A DNA stretch of 9,172 bases from JAMCXS01 sp964459065 (GCA_964459065.1 CAYWMN010000147.1:1-9172), one strand, 5' to 3'. Positions 1 to 7,701 are shown, counted from the stretch's first letter. The notes: generated by a model from the sequence alone, not told the origin. Translations and numbers: made by a program.

Positions 1-2118
1 GCCCATGGTGAACGAAAAAGGAATGGCGATCAAGGTGATGACGAAGGCGATGAGTGGATAGGAAAACTTGCGGTAAAGGGCCACGGAGAGCCTCACCACG
101 TCAAATCCCCCCTGCTTCAATTCCCGGATATAGTTCCGCAATTCCAGTACGCTCATTTGCGCCGAGGGCTTGACTTCCTTCTTGAAATAGGAGGGAGTTT
201 CATTGAGCTCTTTGAAAGCGCTGACCGAAAAAGGCTTGTAATCCACCACTTTCCCGTCGGCAAAGTTGCGCACCCAGCCATGCCAAAGCATCCACTCGTG
301 CAGATGGGGTTCCCAGAAGGCGCGGGCGGCGTAGATCCGGCGGCTTAAGCTGAAGTCGCCGGAATTGATTTCGTAAACCGACAGGTCGGCGAAGGCGTTC
401 TGGTCAGGATCGAAGAAACGGTAGTTGTAAATCTTGTCGGATTTGCCGAAAATCCATTGGCGGTCCGGCCGGTAAGCGGTCTGGGCCGGCTTGCCTTTGA
501 TCTCGTTGAGGATGGCGTTCTGCCGCTGGTTGGTCGTGGGCAGGTAATTGTTGCCCAGGATGAACATGCCGGCGCTCAGCAGTGCAGCGGTCACCAGCAC
601 TGGCAGCGCAATTCGGTACAGGCTGATGCCCGCCGATTTCACGGCAACCATCTCATTGGATTTGGTCAGCAGGCCGAAACTCACCAGCGTGGCCATCAGG
701 ATGCACAAGGGCAGCAGCAGGTACACAATCTGCGGCATGAGATAGGCGTAATAGGCCAGCGTGGCGGTGATGGGGATGTGGTTGCGAACGATATCGGCGA
801 GGTGCTGAAAAAAATCGAAGATGACGTAGACGCCGATGAAGGCCACCAGCAAAACCGATAGGTAAAAGAGCCAGTTGGTGAGGACGTAAAAGTCCAGAAT
901 CTGGAAAAGGCTTCCGCTGAGCTTGCCGAGCGGGTTTTTCCTCGTAGCCTTTGGTTTGCGAGGCCTGCCGAGCGGGGATTTCTTAAACCAATACTTGAAG
1001 TCACCGGCCCAATGTTGCAAGGTATCCAGGCTGGTTACCGCCCGGCTCATCTGGTGAAGCATCACAATCCCTGCCAGGCCGAAAAGCACATTGGCTGTCC
1101 AAAGTCCTATTTCCGGATTGATGGTGCCTTGCTTGGCGAGGCTCAGTCCAAAGGCCATCAGGACGTAATAGACAAAAACCAACAGGAGGCTCAGCATCAA
1201 GCCATACGCTTTGCCGCCCTTGCGGGTAATCAGTCCAAGGGGCAGGGCGACCAGGGCCAGCACGAGGGCTGCCACGGGCAAAGCGAGGCGATAATTGATC
1301 TCGACTTTGGCCAGGCGCTGGCCGCCGGCCCTTTTGAGGACGGTCAGCAAAGTAAGGGGGGGCATCATGGCCGCTGAATCGTGGCCGGGCTTGCGGCCGC
1401 CGAGGCTCTCAAGCGGGATGTCGGTCTGGTCAAAGGAGATGGTTGAATACTGATGGGGGCGGTTTGGGTCATACTCTTGCGTCGACCCGTGCTCAAGATG
1501 AATGTCGACTTCTCCCGAGGCCTTGTCGTTGACAACGCGTCCGGTTTTAGCTAACGTAACTTTCACTTTGCCGTGATCGGAGGTATCGGCAATAAAAACT
1601 CCCCGCCACTGGCCGCCGGAGCTCGCAATATCTCTCAGGTAAAGGAGGCGGTTGGGAGACTGCTCGATAAACACGCGAGGCCGGAGTTGATAGTTGGCCT
1701 GGGCGGCCGCCAGGCGTGCTTCGATGTTATGTAATTTTCGGAAAGCCAGCGGAGAAAGAGACAAGCTCATCCACGAGGCCAGCAGCCACCCTCCGGCCGC
1801 GAAGATGAGAACGGGCCTCAGAAACTGCCCGCGGCCGATCCCGACCGCCCGCACGGCGATGACCTCGCCATCGGCGGCCATGCGGCTGAGACCGATCAGG
1901 GTTCCTACCAGCACCGCCAGCGGAATTGTGACTACGAAAATGCTGGGAAGCGGCAGCAGAAAAAGCGCAATGGCGCTGCGAATGGGGACTTGCTTGCTCG
2001 CAACAATTTGAAGCACGCGGCCCAGCGGCCGAAGGTAAAGGATGAAGCTGAAAACCGCCAGGCCCAGAAGCGAGTGCGTAAAGACTTCTTTAAAAATGTA
2101 GCGGGTCAGCATCCGCAT
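1..2118 (-). CDS. Fused LptF-LptG lipopolysaccharide export permease, C-terminus cut off by window edge
   Basis: One uninterrupted frame of 706 codons runs from the ATG at 2118 to base 1 with no stop. It holds two YjgP/YjgQ-type halves. Half 1 (residues about 1-360) begins MLTRYIFKEV and has hydrophobic segments near 14-30, 48-77 and 98-120. A hydrophilic beta-rich periplasmic stretch follows at about 125-275, then segments near 277-297, 305-325 and 337-356. A basic linker (about 360-402, containing RPRKPKATRK) leads to half 2, with segments near 412-435, 453-483 and 503-523, a beta-rich stretch at 525-650, and a further segment at 683-706. Each half has the conserved cytoplasmic loop: GEVIAVRAVGI at 84-94 and NEMVAVKSAGISL at 488-500. 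In the known LptB2FGC complex, LptF and LptG are separate proteins that extract LPS from the inner membrane and pass it to LptC/LptA. Here one chain would supply both. About two membrane segments should lie beyond the window. No in-frame ATG, GTG or TTG exists upstream before the stop at 2173-2175, so ATG 2118 (or ATG 2112, residue 3) is the start. No clear ribosome binding site is visible. Confidence 0.9.
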   Translation of the reverse strand, partial: MRMLTRYIFKEVFTHSLLGLAVFSFILYLRPLGRVLQIVASKQVPIRSAIALFLLPLPSIFVVTIPLAVLVGTLIGLSRMAADGEVIAVRAVGIGRGQFLRPVLIFAAGGWLLASWMSLSLSPLAFRKLHNIEARLAAAQANYQLRPRVFIEQSPNRLLYLRDIASSGGQWRGVFIADTSDHGKVKVTLAKTGRVVNDKASGEVDIHLEHGSTQEYDPNRPHQYSTISFDQTDIPLESLGGRKPGHDSAAMMPPLTLLTVLKRAGGQRLAKVEINYRLALPVAALVLALVALPLGLITRKGGKAYGLMLSLLLVFVYYVLMAFGLSLAKQGTINPEIGLWTANVLFGLAGIVMLHQMSRAVTSLDTLQHWAGDFKYWFKKSPLGRPRKPKATRKNPLGKLSGSLFQILDFYVLTNWLFYLSVLLVAFIGVYVIFDFFQHLADIVRNHIPITATLAYYAYLMPQIVYLLLPLCILMATLVSFGLLTKSNEMVAVKSAGISLYRIALPVLVTAALLSAGMFILGNNYLPTTNQRQNAILNEIKGKPAQTAYRPDRQWIFGKSDKIYNYRFFDPDQNAFADLSVYEINSGDFSLSRRIYAARAFWEPHLHEWMLWHGWVRNFADGKVVDYKPFSVSAFKELNETPSYFKKEVKPSAQMSVLELRNYIRELKQGGFDVVRLSVALYRKFSYPLIAFVITLIAIPFSFTMG

Positions 2119-2147
2119 GGGAAGTGTCCGGGCTTGAATATCGTTTT

Positions 2148-2151
2148 GGAG
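2148..2151 (+). promoter_or_regulatory. Shine-Dalgarno GGAG that sets the GH57 gene start
   Basis: GGAG is followed by five bases (TTTTG) and then the ATG at 2157. This favours ATG 2157 over the in-frame GTG at 2124, which would add 11 residues that do not resemble the family N-terminus. Confidence 0.7.
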
Positions 2152-2156
2152 TTTTG

Positions 2157-4319
2157 ATGAAGCAATCTTACCTTATGCTGCTGTGGCACATGCACCAGCC
2201 CTTCTATAAGGACCTGGCGGAGGGCGCTTATGCCATGCCGTGGGTGCGGCTTCACGCCCTGAAGGACTATTGGGGAATGGTAGCCATGCTGCGGGAGTTC
2301 CCCGCCTTCCATGCCACCTTCAACCTGGTCCCTTCGCTCATTTCACAACTACAAGAGTATGCACGAGACGAAGCCCGCGAGCAAGCCTATGAGCTTGCCT
2401 TCAGGCCTGCCGCCAGCCTGGGGGCTGAGCAGCGTGAAAGCCTGGCTCGGTTTTCGTTCCAGATGAATATCAAGAACCTTGTAAACCGTTTTGGGCGCCT
2501 TCGGGAGCTGTACGATAAAGTCCAGGCCGCCGGAGGCTCGGCCCTGTTTCTGGCGACCGATGAGTTGCTGGACCTGCAAGTTTTATCTCAGCTCGCCTGG
2601 TTTGATGAAATCTACTTGTCTTCGGACAAAGTTATCCACAACCTGGTTGCCAAGCGAAGAGGCTATAGCGAGGAAGATAAGCTGTTGCTTCGCAAGAAGG
2701 AAATCGAGATATTTAATGCAATACTTAAAGAATACCGGGAGGCTTCTGAGCGAGGCCAGGTGGAACTTTCCACTTCGCCCTTTTACCACCCGATTCTGCC
2801 CCTGCTATGCGATACGAACGTTGCCCTTGAGGCCCGGCCGAATGTTCGAATGCCGCGGCCAGGATTTCGTCACCCCGAAGACGCCGCCGGACAGTTGCGG
2901 GCCGCGGTCGAATTGCATGAGCAGGTTTTCGGCAAGCGCCCCAAAGGATTGTGGCCCAGCGAGGGCTCTGTTTCCGACGAAGTTCTGCGTCTGGCGGCCC
3001 GGGAGGGATTCACCTGGGCGGCCACCGACGAGGGCGTGCTTTCTCGTTCGATTCAGGCGGAGTTCACCCGTCGTCCCGACGGCGGAGTTGACAACGCTCG
3101 CGAGCTTTACCGGCCCCACCGGTTTGCTGTGGACGGCCGGAGCCTTTCGGTTTTTTTCCGCGACCATGTTCTTTCGGATTTGATCGGGTTTGTTTATTCG
3201 CGGATGGAGCCTCATGCGGCCGCGCAAGACCTCTGGCAGCGAATTCACAAGACGGCGAGCGGCACGGGCGACCGGCCGGCCTTGATTTCCATTATTCTGG
3301 ATGGCGAGAACGCCTGGGAATTCTATCCCGGCAATGGCAGGGAATTCCTGCGGGCGTTCTATGCGAAAGTGGCCGCAGACCCTCAGTTAAAGGCTGTGAC
3401 CGCGAGCGAAGCGCTCGAACTGGTTGAGCAGGGAACGCTGGAGCACGTTGTGCCCGGGTCCTGGATCAATGCAAACTTTGACGTGTGGATCGGCGAGGAG
3501 GAGGACAACCGCGCCTGGGAATTGCTGGCCGAAGCCCGCAACTATTTTGAGGGCAACAAGGACCGCAAGGGGCTCGATCCGGCGCGGGTTCGGGAATCGC
3601 AGCAGGAGCTTTGGATTGCCGAGGGAAGTGACTGGTGCTGGTGGTATGGGCCCGAGCACACCAGCGGCCAGGACGAAGAATTCGACCTCCTCTATCGCAA
3701 GCATTTGAGCAACATTTACCGGCTGCTTGGGGCGTCTCCGCCCGATCATTTTGCCATTCCGGTCAAGTCCGGAAAAGCCGGCGCTCTCAATTATCCGCCC
3801 ACCGGAAGCATTGAGCCCGTCATCGATGGCCTGGAAACGAATTACTTTGAGTGGATTGGAGCCGGCCTTTATATTCCTGATTCGGGTTCCGGGTCGATGC
3901 ACGGTGTTCGAAAGTACCTGACAGCCTTTTATTATGGATATGGAGCGCGGGCCTTATACCTGCGCTTGGATTTCTCTCCGGCTTTCCAACGCGACCACCC
4001 GTCATTTGAGGTCCGTCTTGCCTTCGAGGGCAAGGGGTCGGCGCGGCTTCATGTCTCTGTTCACAACGGCGCGCTCGGCCGGATGGAGTTCCAGCAGGAT
4101 GGGGAGAGTAATTTTGTCCCGGTAACCAGCAGTGAGAACCTTCAGGCCGGGTTCTTGAATATTTTCGAGGTTAAAGCTGATTATGAATTCTTGAGGATCT
4201 CCGCCAGCGAAAAATTGAAGTTGCAGGTGTCGCTTTGGGCTGACGACCTGCCGCTCGATCTGCTTGCGCAAAACGGCCTGTTGACGCTGGAACCTTTAGA
4301 AGACCAGCAAAGTTGGTGA
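2157..4319 (+). CDS. GH57-family alpha-glucan hydrolase / glucanotransferase
   Basis: This is a 720-residue cytoplasmic protein (no signal peptide) starting MKQSYLMLLWHMHQPFY. The HMHQPFY motif (residues 11-17) is GH57 conserved region 1. Region 3 is seen as LWPSEGSVSDEVL, where E269 is the expected catalytic nucleophile. Region 4 is ILDGENAWEFY, where D382 is the expected acid/base. Further conserved stretches are GSWINANFDVWIG from 434 and WCWWYGPEH at 493-501. From about residue 550 (GSIEPVIDG) to the end the chain looks all-beta, suggesting a C-terminal beta-sandwich after the incomplete barrel. The whole resembles the COG1449 alpha-amylase/alpha-mannosidase group, whose members act on alpha-glucans such as glycogen or maltodextrin; the exact reaction (amylase, branching, transglycosylase) cannot be told by eye. 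The start is the ATG with GGAG five bases upstream. It diverges from the lptFG-like gene across 38 bases and converges with the propeller gene 95 bases downstream. No other glycogen or trehalose genes are in the window, so its pathway is open. Confidence 0.9.
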   Translation: MKQSYLMLLWHMHQPFYKDLAEGAYAMPWVRLHALKDYWGMVAMLREFPAFHATFNLVPSLISQLQEYARDEAREQAYELAFRPAASLGAEQRESLARFSFQMNIKNLVNRFGRLRELYDKVQAAGGSALFLATDELLDLQVLSQLAWFDEIYLSSDKVIHNLVAKRRGYSEEDKLLLRKKEIEIFNAILKEYREASERGQVELSTSPFYHPILPLLCDTNVALEARPNVRMPRPGFRHPEDAAGQLRAAVELHEQVFGKRPKGLWPSEGSVSDEVLRLAAREGFTWAATDEGVLSRSIQAEFTRRPDGGVDNARELYRPHRFAVDGRSLSVFFRDHVLSDLIGFVYSRMEPHAAAQDLWQRIHKTASGTGDRPALISIILDGENAWEFYPGNGREFLRAFYAKVAADPQLKAVTASEALELVEQGTLEHVVPGSWINANFDVWIGEEEDNRAWELLAEARNYFEGNKDRKGLDPARVRESQQELWIAEGSDWCWWYGPEHTSGQDEEFDLLYRKHLSNIYRLLGASPPDHFAIPVKSGKAGALNYPPTGSIEPVIDGLETNYFEWIGAGLYIPDSGSGSMHGVRKYLTAFYYGYGARALYLRLDFSPAFQRDHPSFEVRLAFEGKGSARLHVSVHNGALGRMEFQQDGESNFVPVTSSENLQAGFLNIFEVKADYEFLRISASEKLKLQVSLWADDLPLDLLAQNGLLTLEPLEDQQSW

Positions 4320-4414
4320 AGTTTAAAACGGAGAATACCTTGAGGATAAGTTCTAATGCTAAGCTTTAGGTATAGATGCCAGGAGATTGACTGTACATAA
4401 TCTTACGCTTTAAC

Positions 4415-5632
4415 CTAATGGACTACTTTCCACCCGGGGACAATCACGTTGACGGGGTCAGCCCCGACGGGTACTGCGGTTACCAGCCTCAGCGGGTTGG
4501 TGCGTACAATAGCCAGGCTGCCTGATGCGCTGTCGGCGACGGCCAGGAACCTTTCATCAGGAGTTAAAGCCAGGGCCTGCGGAGCCACGCCCACGTGGAC
4601 GGAACTCAGGATGCTGCGGTCCGGCACGCTGAAGGCGGTTACAAACCCATCGCCGGCGTTGGCCACGTACATGACGCTCGAATCACTTTTAAATACAGCG
4701 GCTGCGGGATCCTTCCCGGTCTGCAGCACCTGTTCCACGTTGTCGTGAGAAGCGTCCAGGAGGGTCATATTCGAGCCCTCTTTGCTCAGGACAAATAATT
4801 CGCCTCCGTCCGGCTTGAGCGCCAGTCCGCTGGGCTTGGTGCCGATTTCAATGTGCGCCAGAATGGTGCGGCGCGCGATCTCCGCCGCCGAAATCTTTTG
4901 GTCTCCGGTATCGGCTACGAAGGCCACGGAACCATCACGGGAGATCACCAGTGGGCCGGGCGCTTTGCCGACCTCAACTGAACCCAGCAGTTTTTTCTCA
5001 GGCGCGCTGATGAAGTAGAGCCGGTCGCGGGCCGGATCGCTCGCAACCAGAGTCTTGCCATCCGGCGTCAGGGCCAGGTCCTGGAGCCCCGGCGCAACTT
5101 TCACTCGGGCGGCTTCCTTCCTCGTGGCGCAATCGAGAAAAACCACCCGGCCTTGGTCGGGTTCAATCGTATAAGCAGTTGATCCGTCCGGTGCGAAGAC
5201 AAGGCCTCGCGCCTGCGCGCCAATGTCAAATTGATGCACGAGCGCTAGCGCCGGAAAAGCGATCACGCTGACTTTCCCGGATTCTGAGACCACGTAGATT
5301 TCCCGGCTCTGGGGGCGCCGGACGGCCTGGTCGGGGAACGGCGCCACCGGGATCGTCGCCAGGATCCGCGCGCTTGAAAGATTGAGGGCGGTCACGGAAT
5401 CGCTCTGATGGTTGACGACAAAAGCCACATAACTGTTGGGTGGCTGAGGGACTTGCTTCTGGCAGGCGGCACTCGCGAGGGCGAGCAGAGCCAGAAATCC
5501 CCACACCCAAACCCGGCCGCGCCGCAGTCGGGACAACTCAAAAGCACCCCAACCAAACCGCAACATACTCAAAAGGCGGTGTAGCGGTCGGCTTGCGTCT
5601 GCAACTTCAGTCGATCGAGTCGTTCCAGTCAT
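4415..5632 (-). CDS. YVTN/YncE-like beta-propeller protein, predicted lipoprotein or membrane-anchored
   Basis: This is a 405-residue protein with a charged N-region (RLRRGR, 35-40), a hydrophobic stretch (41-56) and a Cys at 57 in LALASAAC. That could be a lipobox, although Ser at -3 is not the preferred residue, so a plain membrane anchor is also possible. From about residue 66 it consists of repeats of about 42 residues. The turn motif (APDGS, TPDGK, SRDGS, KPDGG, KSDSS, TPDER) recurs near 147, 189, 231, 273, 315 and 358, and each unit has a YVAN- or FVAD-like strand. I count eight units; the last lacks its closing strand, which the N-terminal SYVAFVVNH (67-75) could supply as a velcro closure. 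Proteins of this family are extracytoplasmic scaffolds or binding proteins; no catalytic residues or ligand can be assigned. The start at 5632 is preferred because a TATAAT box lies 21 bases upstream, but ATG 5566 (residue 23) gives a more usual signal-peptide length. It is flanked on both sides by AT-rich gaps and is probably transcribed alone. Confidence 0.8.
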   Translation of the reverse strand: MTGTTRSTEVADASRPLHRLLSMLRFGWGAFELSRLRRGRVWVWGFLALLALASAACQKQVPQPPNSYVAFVVNHQSDSVTALNLSSARILATIPVAPFPDQAVRRPQSREIYVVSESGKVSVIAFPALALVHQFDIGAQARGLVFAPDGSTAYTIEPDQGRVVFLDCATRKEAARVKVAPGLQDLALTPDGKTLVASDPARDRLYFISAPEKKLLGSVEVGKAPGPLVISRDGSVAFVADTGDQKISAAEIARRTILAHIEIGTKPSGLALKPDGGELFVLSKEGSNMTLLDASHDNVEQVLQTGKDPAAAVFKSDSSVMYVANAGDGFVTAFSVPDRSILSSVHVGVAPQALALTPDERFLAVADSASGSLAIVRTNPLRLVTAVPVGADPVNVIVPGWKVVH

Positions 5633-5653
5633 ATTCAGTGAAACATCTCGTGA

Positions 5654-5683
5654 ATTATATGTTATGCACTACATTAAGTTTAA
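5654..5683 (-). promoter_or_regulatory. Candidate promoter of the beta-propeller gene
   Basis: On the minus strand a perfect TATAAT -10 box (5659-5654) has a weak -35 match TTAAAC (5683-5678) 18 bases upstream, within an AT-rich gap. Transcription would begin near 5647, about 15 bases before the ATG at 5632. The -10 is convincing and the -35 is poor. Confidence 0.45.
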
Positions 5684-5737
5684 TTGGCTAAGCTCTAAGA
5701 TTAGTTGCCGATGTCTGGCCTTATCCTTGAGCATAAT

Positions 5738-7456
5738 CTAGTATTTCCAATGTGAAGTATCGGTTCCGTCGGGAGCGTGGCGGGTGATCGAGGCTGCCAT
5801 CGCTCGAAGCAGTTGAGCATCAGACATCGGGCTCCAGCCATGGCCTTTCATGGGACGGCCGTACTCGAACGAACCTTCGTAATGAGGATCGCTCGTGCTC
5901 TCAAGAAACTTCTGCATCCGGTAGACCGCCAGGTTCAGATAATAGCCATCCATATCTCCGACAAAGAAATGCAGTTTCCCGACCAGCTCCGGCCCAATGC
6001 GCGGCCAGTTTTCGCTGAGATAGGCCCGCAGGTCGTAGCCGTGCCGGCGCATGTAATCGGCGACGCGGTGATCGATTTTGCCGGTCTGCTTGTTCCACAA
6101 AGGTTCCGGGTATCCATCAGGGCCGACAGGACCAAAAACGGCCTCCCAGGCGTTGAGCTGCTGGGCCGACCGGCCGTGGCTGCCCAGCACCCTTTCCAGC
6201 TGGCTGAATTGTTTGGCCGTAATCGATGGCTGCCCGTCGGGATAGCGCATAATGTACCGCTCGGGCGCGAGCCAATGGCGGCCGGGAAGGTAAAAGGCGT
6301 TGTCATCCTTGTAGATGTTGATCAGCCCGTAGTTGCGGAAGTCGATCGGGTCCGGGTAGAAGCACCAGACGCCGCCAAAGAAAGCGGGGTGATAAAGCTG
6401 TAGAGCCAGCGCCTCCCAGCCGCCCGTGGAGCCGCCCGTAAGGACGCGCGCCCAGGGTTGCCGGATCACCCGGAAGCGGCTTTCCACGGCGGGAATCAGC
6501 TCCTTCATGATGGCGTCGCCGTAAGGTCCGTCGTTCGCGGAATTGACTGCGTAGGAATCGTCGTAATAGGGCGTGGGATGCTGGAACGTCACCACAATCA
6601 TGCGCGGAAAACCGGCGGAATTCCAGGCGTTGTAAAGCCTTGACCCGTAGCCTCCGCCGTCCTGAGCATCGCCGGATCCGGGGGCCTGAAATCGAAAGGG
6701 CGCATGAAGGTGAGAGGGGAAATGGGTTTGCAAATAAACGACGGGATAATGCACGTGCGGATGCTGGGCGTAGCCTTTGGGCAGCAGCACGGTGGCGCCG
6801 ATGTAAAACGGGTGTCCCCAGAAATGCGTGAGCAGCTTGCTTTGAATCTTGAAGCGTTTGACCCAGGCCGTATCCGCTGGGATGTGGACGGGCGGGATAA
6901 CCTTCGTTAGCTGGAGCTTGATGTTGTATCCGGCCCGGGGATCGAGATGGACCCGGAGGACCCGGCTGTAAAGATTGCCTGGCGAGCGGGCGAACCATTG
7001 TCCTTCCCATTGGTCCATGTGCGCCCAGATCACATGGCCGTCAGCGCGGTGAAACCGCGTGTAAATGTTCAGCACGGCCTGGGCGTAATAGTCGCCCGCT
7101 GGAATCGCCCGCAGCCTTTTGGGTGGATACCCCAGCGTCGAGGCGTTGATGGTGGCGGCCTGGCCAGGCTGCAGCTGGGAAACGTCCACGCCGAAGATGG
7201 GCGGCGTGTCGCCCCACCAGCCGGCCCTCAAGCGCGGCTGCCGGTTGTCCGTGCGGCTGATGATGATGAACACCCGGCCCGTGATGGGTCCTTTGTGGAC
7301 CGCTGCCGGGAAGGAAATCTCAAATCGGGTTTCGGGTTGGGCCGGGGCGGCAGAGGCGCGTGCGCCGGAGAAGGCCATCAGCGCCATCATCGAGCAGAAG
7401 GCGAGCGCTGCAGCATGGAGAAAGCGTCGTGGAGGCTTGCCGGATAGCGGATTCAT
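5738..7456 (-). CDS. Secreted alpha/beta-hydrolase-fold esterase with N-terminal beta domain
   Basis: This is a 572-residue protein. The N-terminus has KPPRR, a hydrophobic core (about 15-30) and a probable signal peptidase I site after ARASA (near residue 36), so export is expected. Residues about 44-185 look beta-rich and Ig-like, with no catalytic motif. The esterase domain begins near 205, with the family-typical YIGATVLLPKGY (218-229) followed by YPVVYLQ. NDGPYGDAIMKELIPAVE (308-325) leads to the nucleophile elbow TGGSTGG with Ser343. GDMDGYY (500-506) offers Asp501 or Asp503, and GHGWSP supplies His539, completing a plausible triad. The arrangement resembles the putative esterase family that includes enterochelin, feruloyl and acetylxylan-type esterases. 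The substrate cannot be chosen from sequence, but an extracytoplasmic ester of a polysaccharide or siderophore is the family norm. No Shine-Dalgarno precedes ATG 7456, but a TACAAT box lies nine bases upstream, so the mRNA may be leaderless. It reads away from nfo across a 245-base gap. Confidence 0.85.
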   Translation of the reverse strand: MNPLSGKPPRRFLHAAALAFCSMMALMAFSGARASAAPAQPETRFEISFPAAVHKGPITGRVFIIISRTDNRQPRLRAGWWGDTPPIFGVDVSQLQPGQAATINASTLGYPPKRLRAIPAGDYYAQAVLNIYTRFHRADGHVIWAHMDQWEGQWFARSPGNLYSRVLRVHLDPRAGYNIKLQLTKVIPPVHIPADTAWVKRFKIQSKLLTHFWGHPFYIGATVLLPKGYAQHPHVHYPVVYLQTHFPSHLHAPFRFQAPGSGDAQDGGGYGSRLYNAWNSAGFPRMIVVTFQHPTPYYDDSYAVNSANDGPYGDAIMKELIPAVESRFRVIRQPWARVLTGGSTGGWEALALQLYHPAFFGGVWCFYPDPIDFRNYGLINIYKDDNAFYLPGRHWLAPERYIMRYPDGQPSITAKQFSQLERVLGSHGRSAQQLNAWEAVFGPVGPDGYPEPLWNKQTGKIDHRVADYMRRHGYDLRAYLSENWPRIGPELVGKLHFFVGDMDGYYLNLAVYRMQKFLESTSDPHYEGSFEYGRPMKGHGWSPMSDAQLLRAMAASITRHAPDGTDTSHWKY

Positions 7457-7465
7457 AAGGGCTGG

Positions 7466-7471
7466 ATTGTA
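7466..7471 (-). promoter_or_regulatory. Candidate -10 box of the esterase gene
   Basis: The minus strand reads GTTACAAT, with TACAAT matching the -10 consensus at five of six bases, ending nine bases before the ATG at 7456. No good -35 hexamer is visible at 16-18 bases. If real, the transcript would start at or within a few bases of the start codon. Confidence 0.35.
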
Positions 7472-7525
7472 ACACGAAGGCGGCTCGGGACGGGCGGCGG
7501 AATGTAGTTAAAGTAATGGTTGAGA

Positions 7526-7541
7526 TGTCGGCGCGCCGACA
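7526..7541. promoter_or_regulatory. Perfect 16-base palindrome, candidate operator
   Basis: TGTCGGCGCGCCGACA is its own reverse complement over all 16 bases and lies in the divergent region between the esterase and nfo. Its centre is about 65 bases upstream of the esterase -10 candidate and about 130 bases upstream of the nfo -35. A short inverted pair, CAAGC/GCTTG (7540-7544 and 7553-7557), abuts it. Its placement would suit a dimeric activator of the esterase gene; no regulator is encoded nearby. Confidence 0.4.
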
Positions 7542-7662
7542 AGCCGGCGTTTGCTTGCCTTGCCACCGCGCCCGAACCCGCAACAAACCTGCAGACTCCT
7601 TGCGATTCTTCTCGCCCTGCTTGGCCGCCCCCACCCGGCGCATATGGTGTCGCGGCGCAAAA

Positions 7663-7692
7663 TTGACGGCCTCTCAACCGCTCTGCTAAGAT
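7663..7692 (+). promoter_or_regulatory. Sigma70-type promoter for nfo
   Basis: TTGACG (7663-7668) is a five-of-six -35 match. It lies 18 bases upstream of TAAGAT (7687-7692), which is preceded by TG and one base (extended -10). Transcription should begin near 7699-7700, just before the ATG at 7702. This is the best promoter match in the window. Confidence 0.65.
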
Positions 7693-7701
7693 GCAGCTTC
7701 G

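Noticed and set aside
457..1377. Plus-strand open frames over the left part of the window
   Set aside because: They oppose the single continuous LptF-LptG frame. Their translations are Gln/His/Gly-rich without recognisable motifs.
2124..2156. GTG start adding 11 residues to the GH57 protein
   Set aside because: It has no ribosome binding site, and the added residues do not fit the family, whereas ATG 2157 has GGAG at good spacing.
3387..3902. A 171-codon minus-strand frame inside the GH57 gene
   Set aside because: It covers conserved GH57 motifs on the other strand and has no recognisable features of its own.
4335..4373. Inverted pair ATACCT/AGGTAT between the convergent GH57 and propeller genes, considered as a terminator
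   Set aside because: The stem is only six AT-rich pairs with a 27-base loop and no U-run, too weak to call a terminator.
4320..5737. The propeller gene and its AT-rich flanks as a mobile element
   Set aside because: There is no transposase or integrase, no clear target-site duplication, and the flank similarity is short. It is kept only as a low-interest observation.
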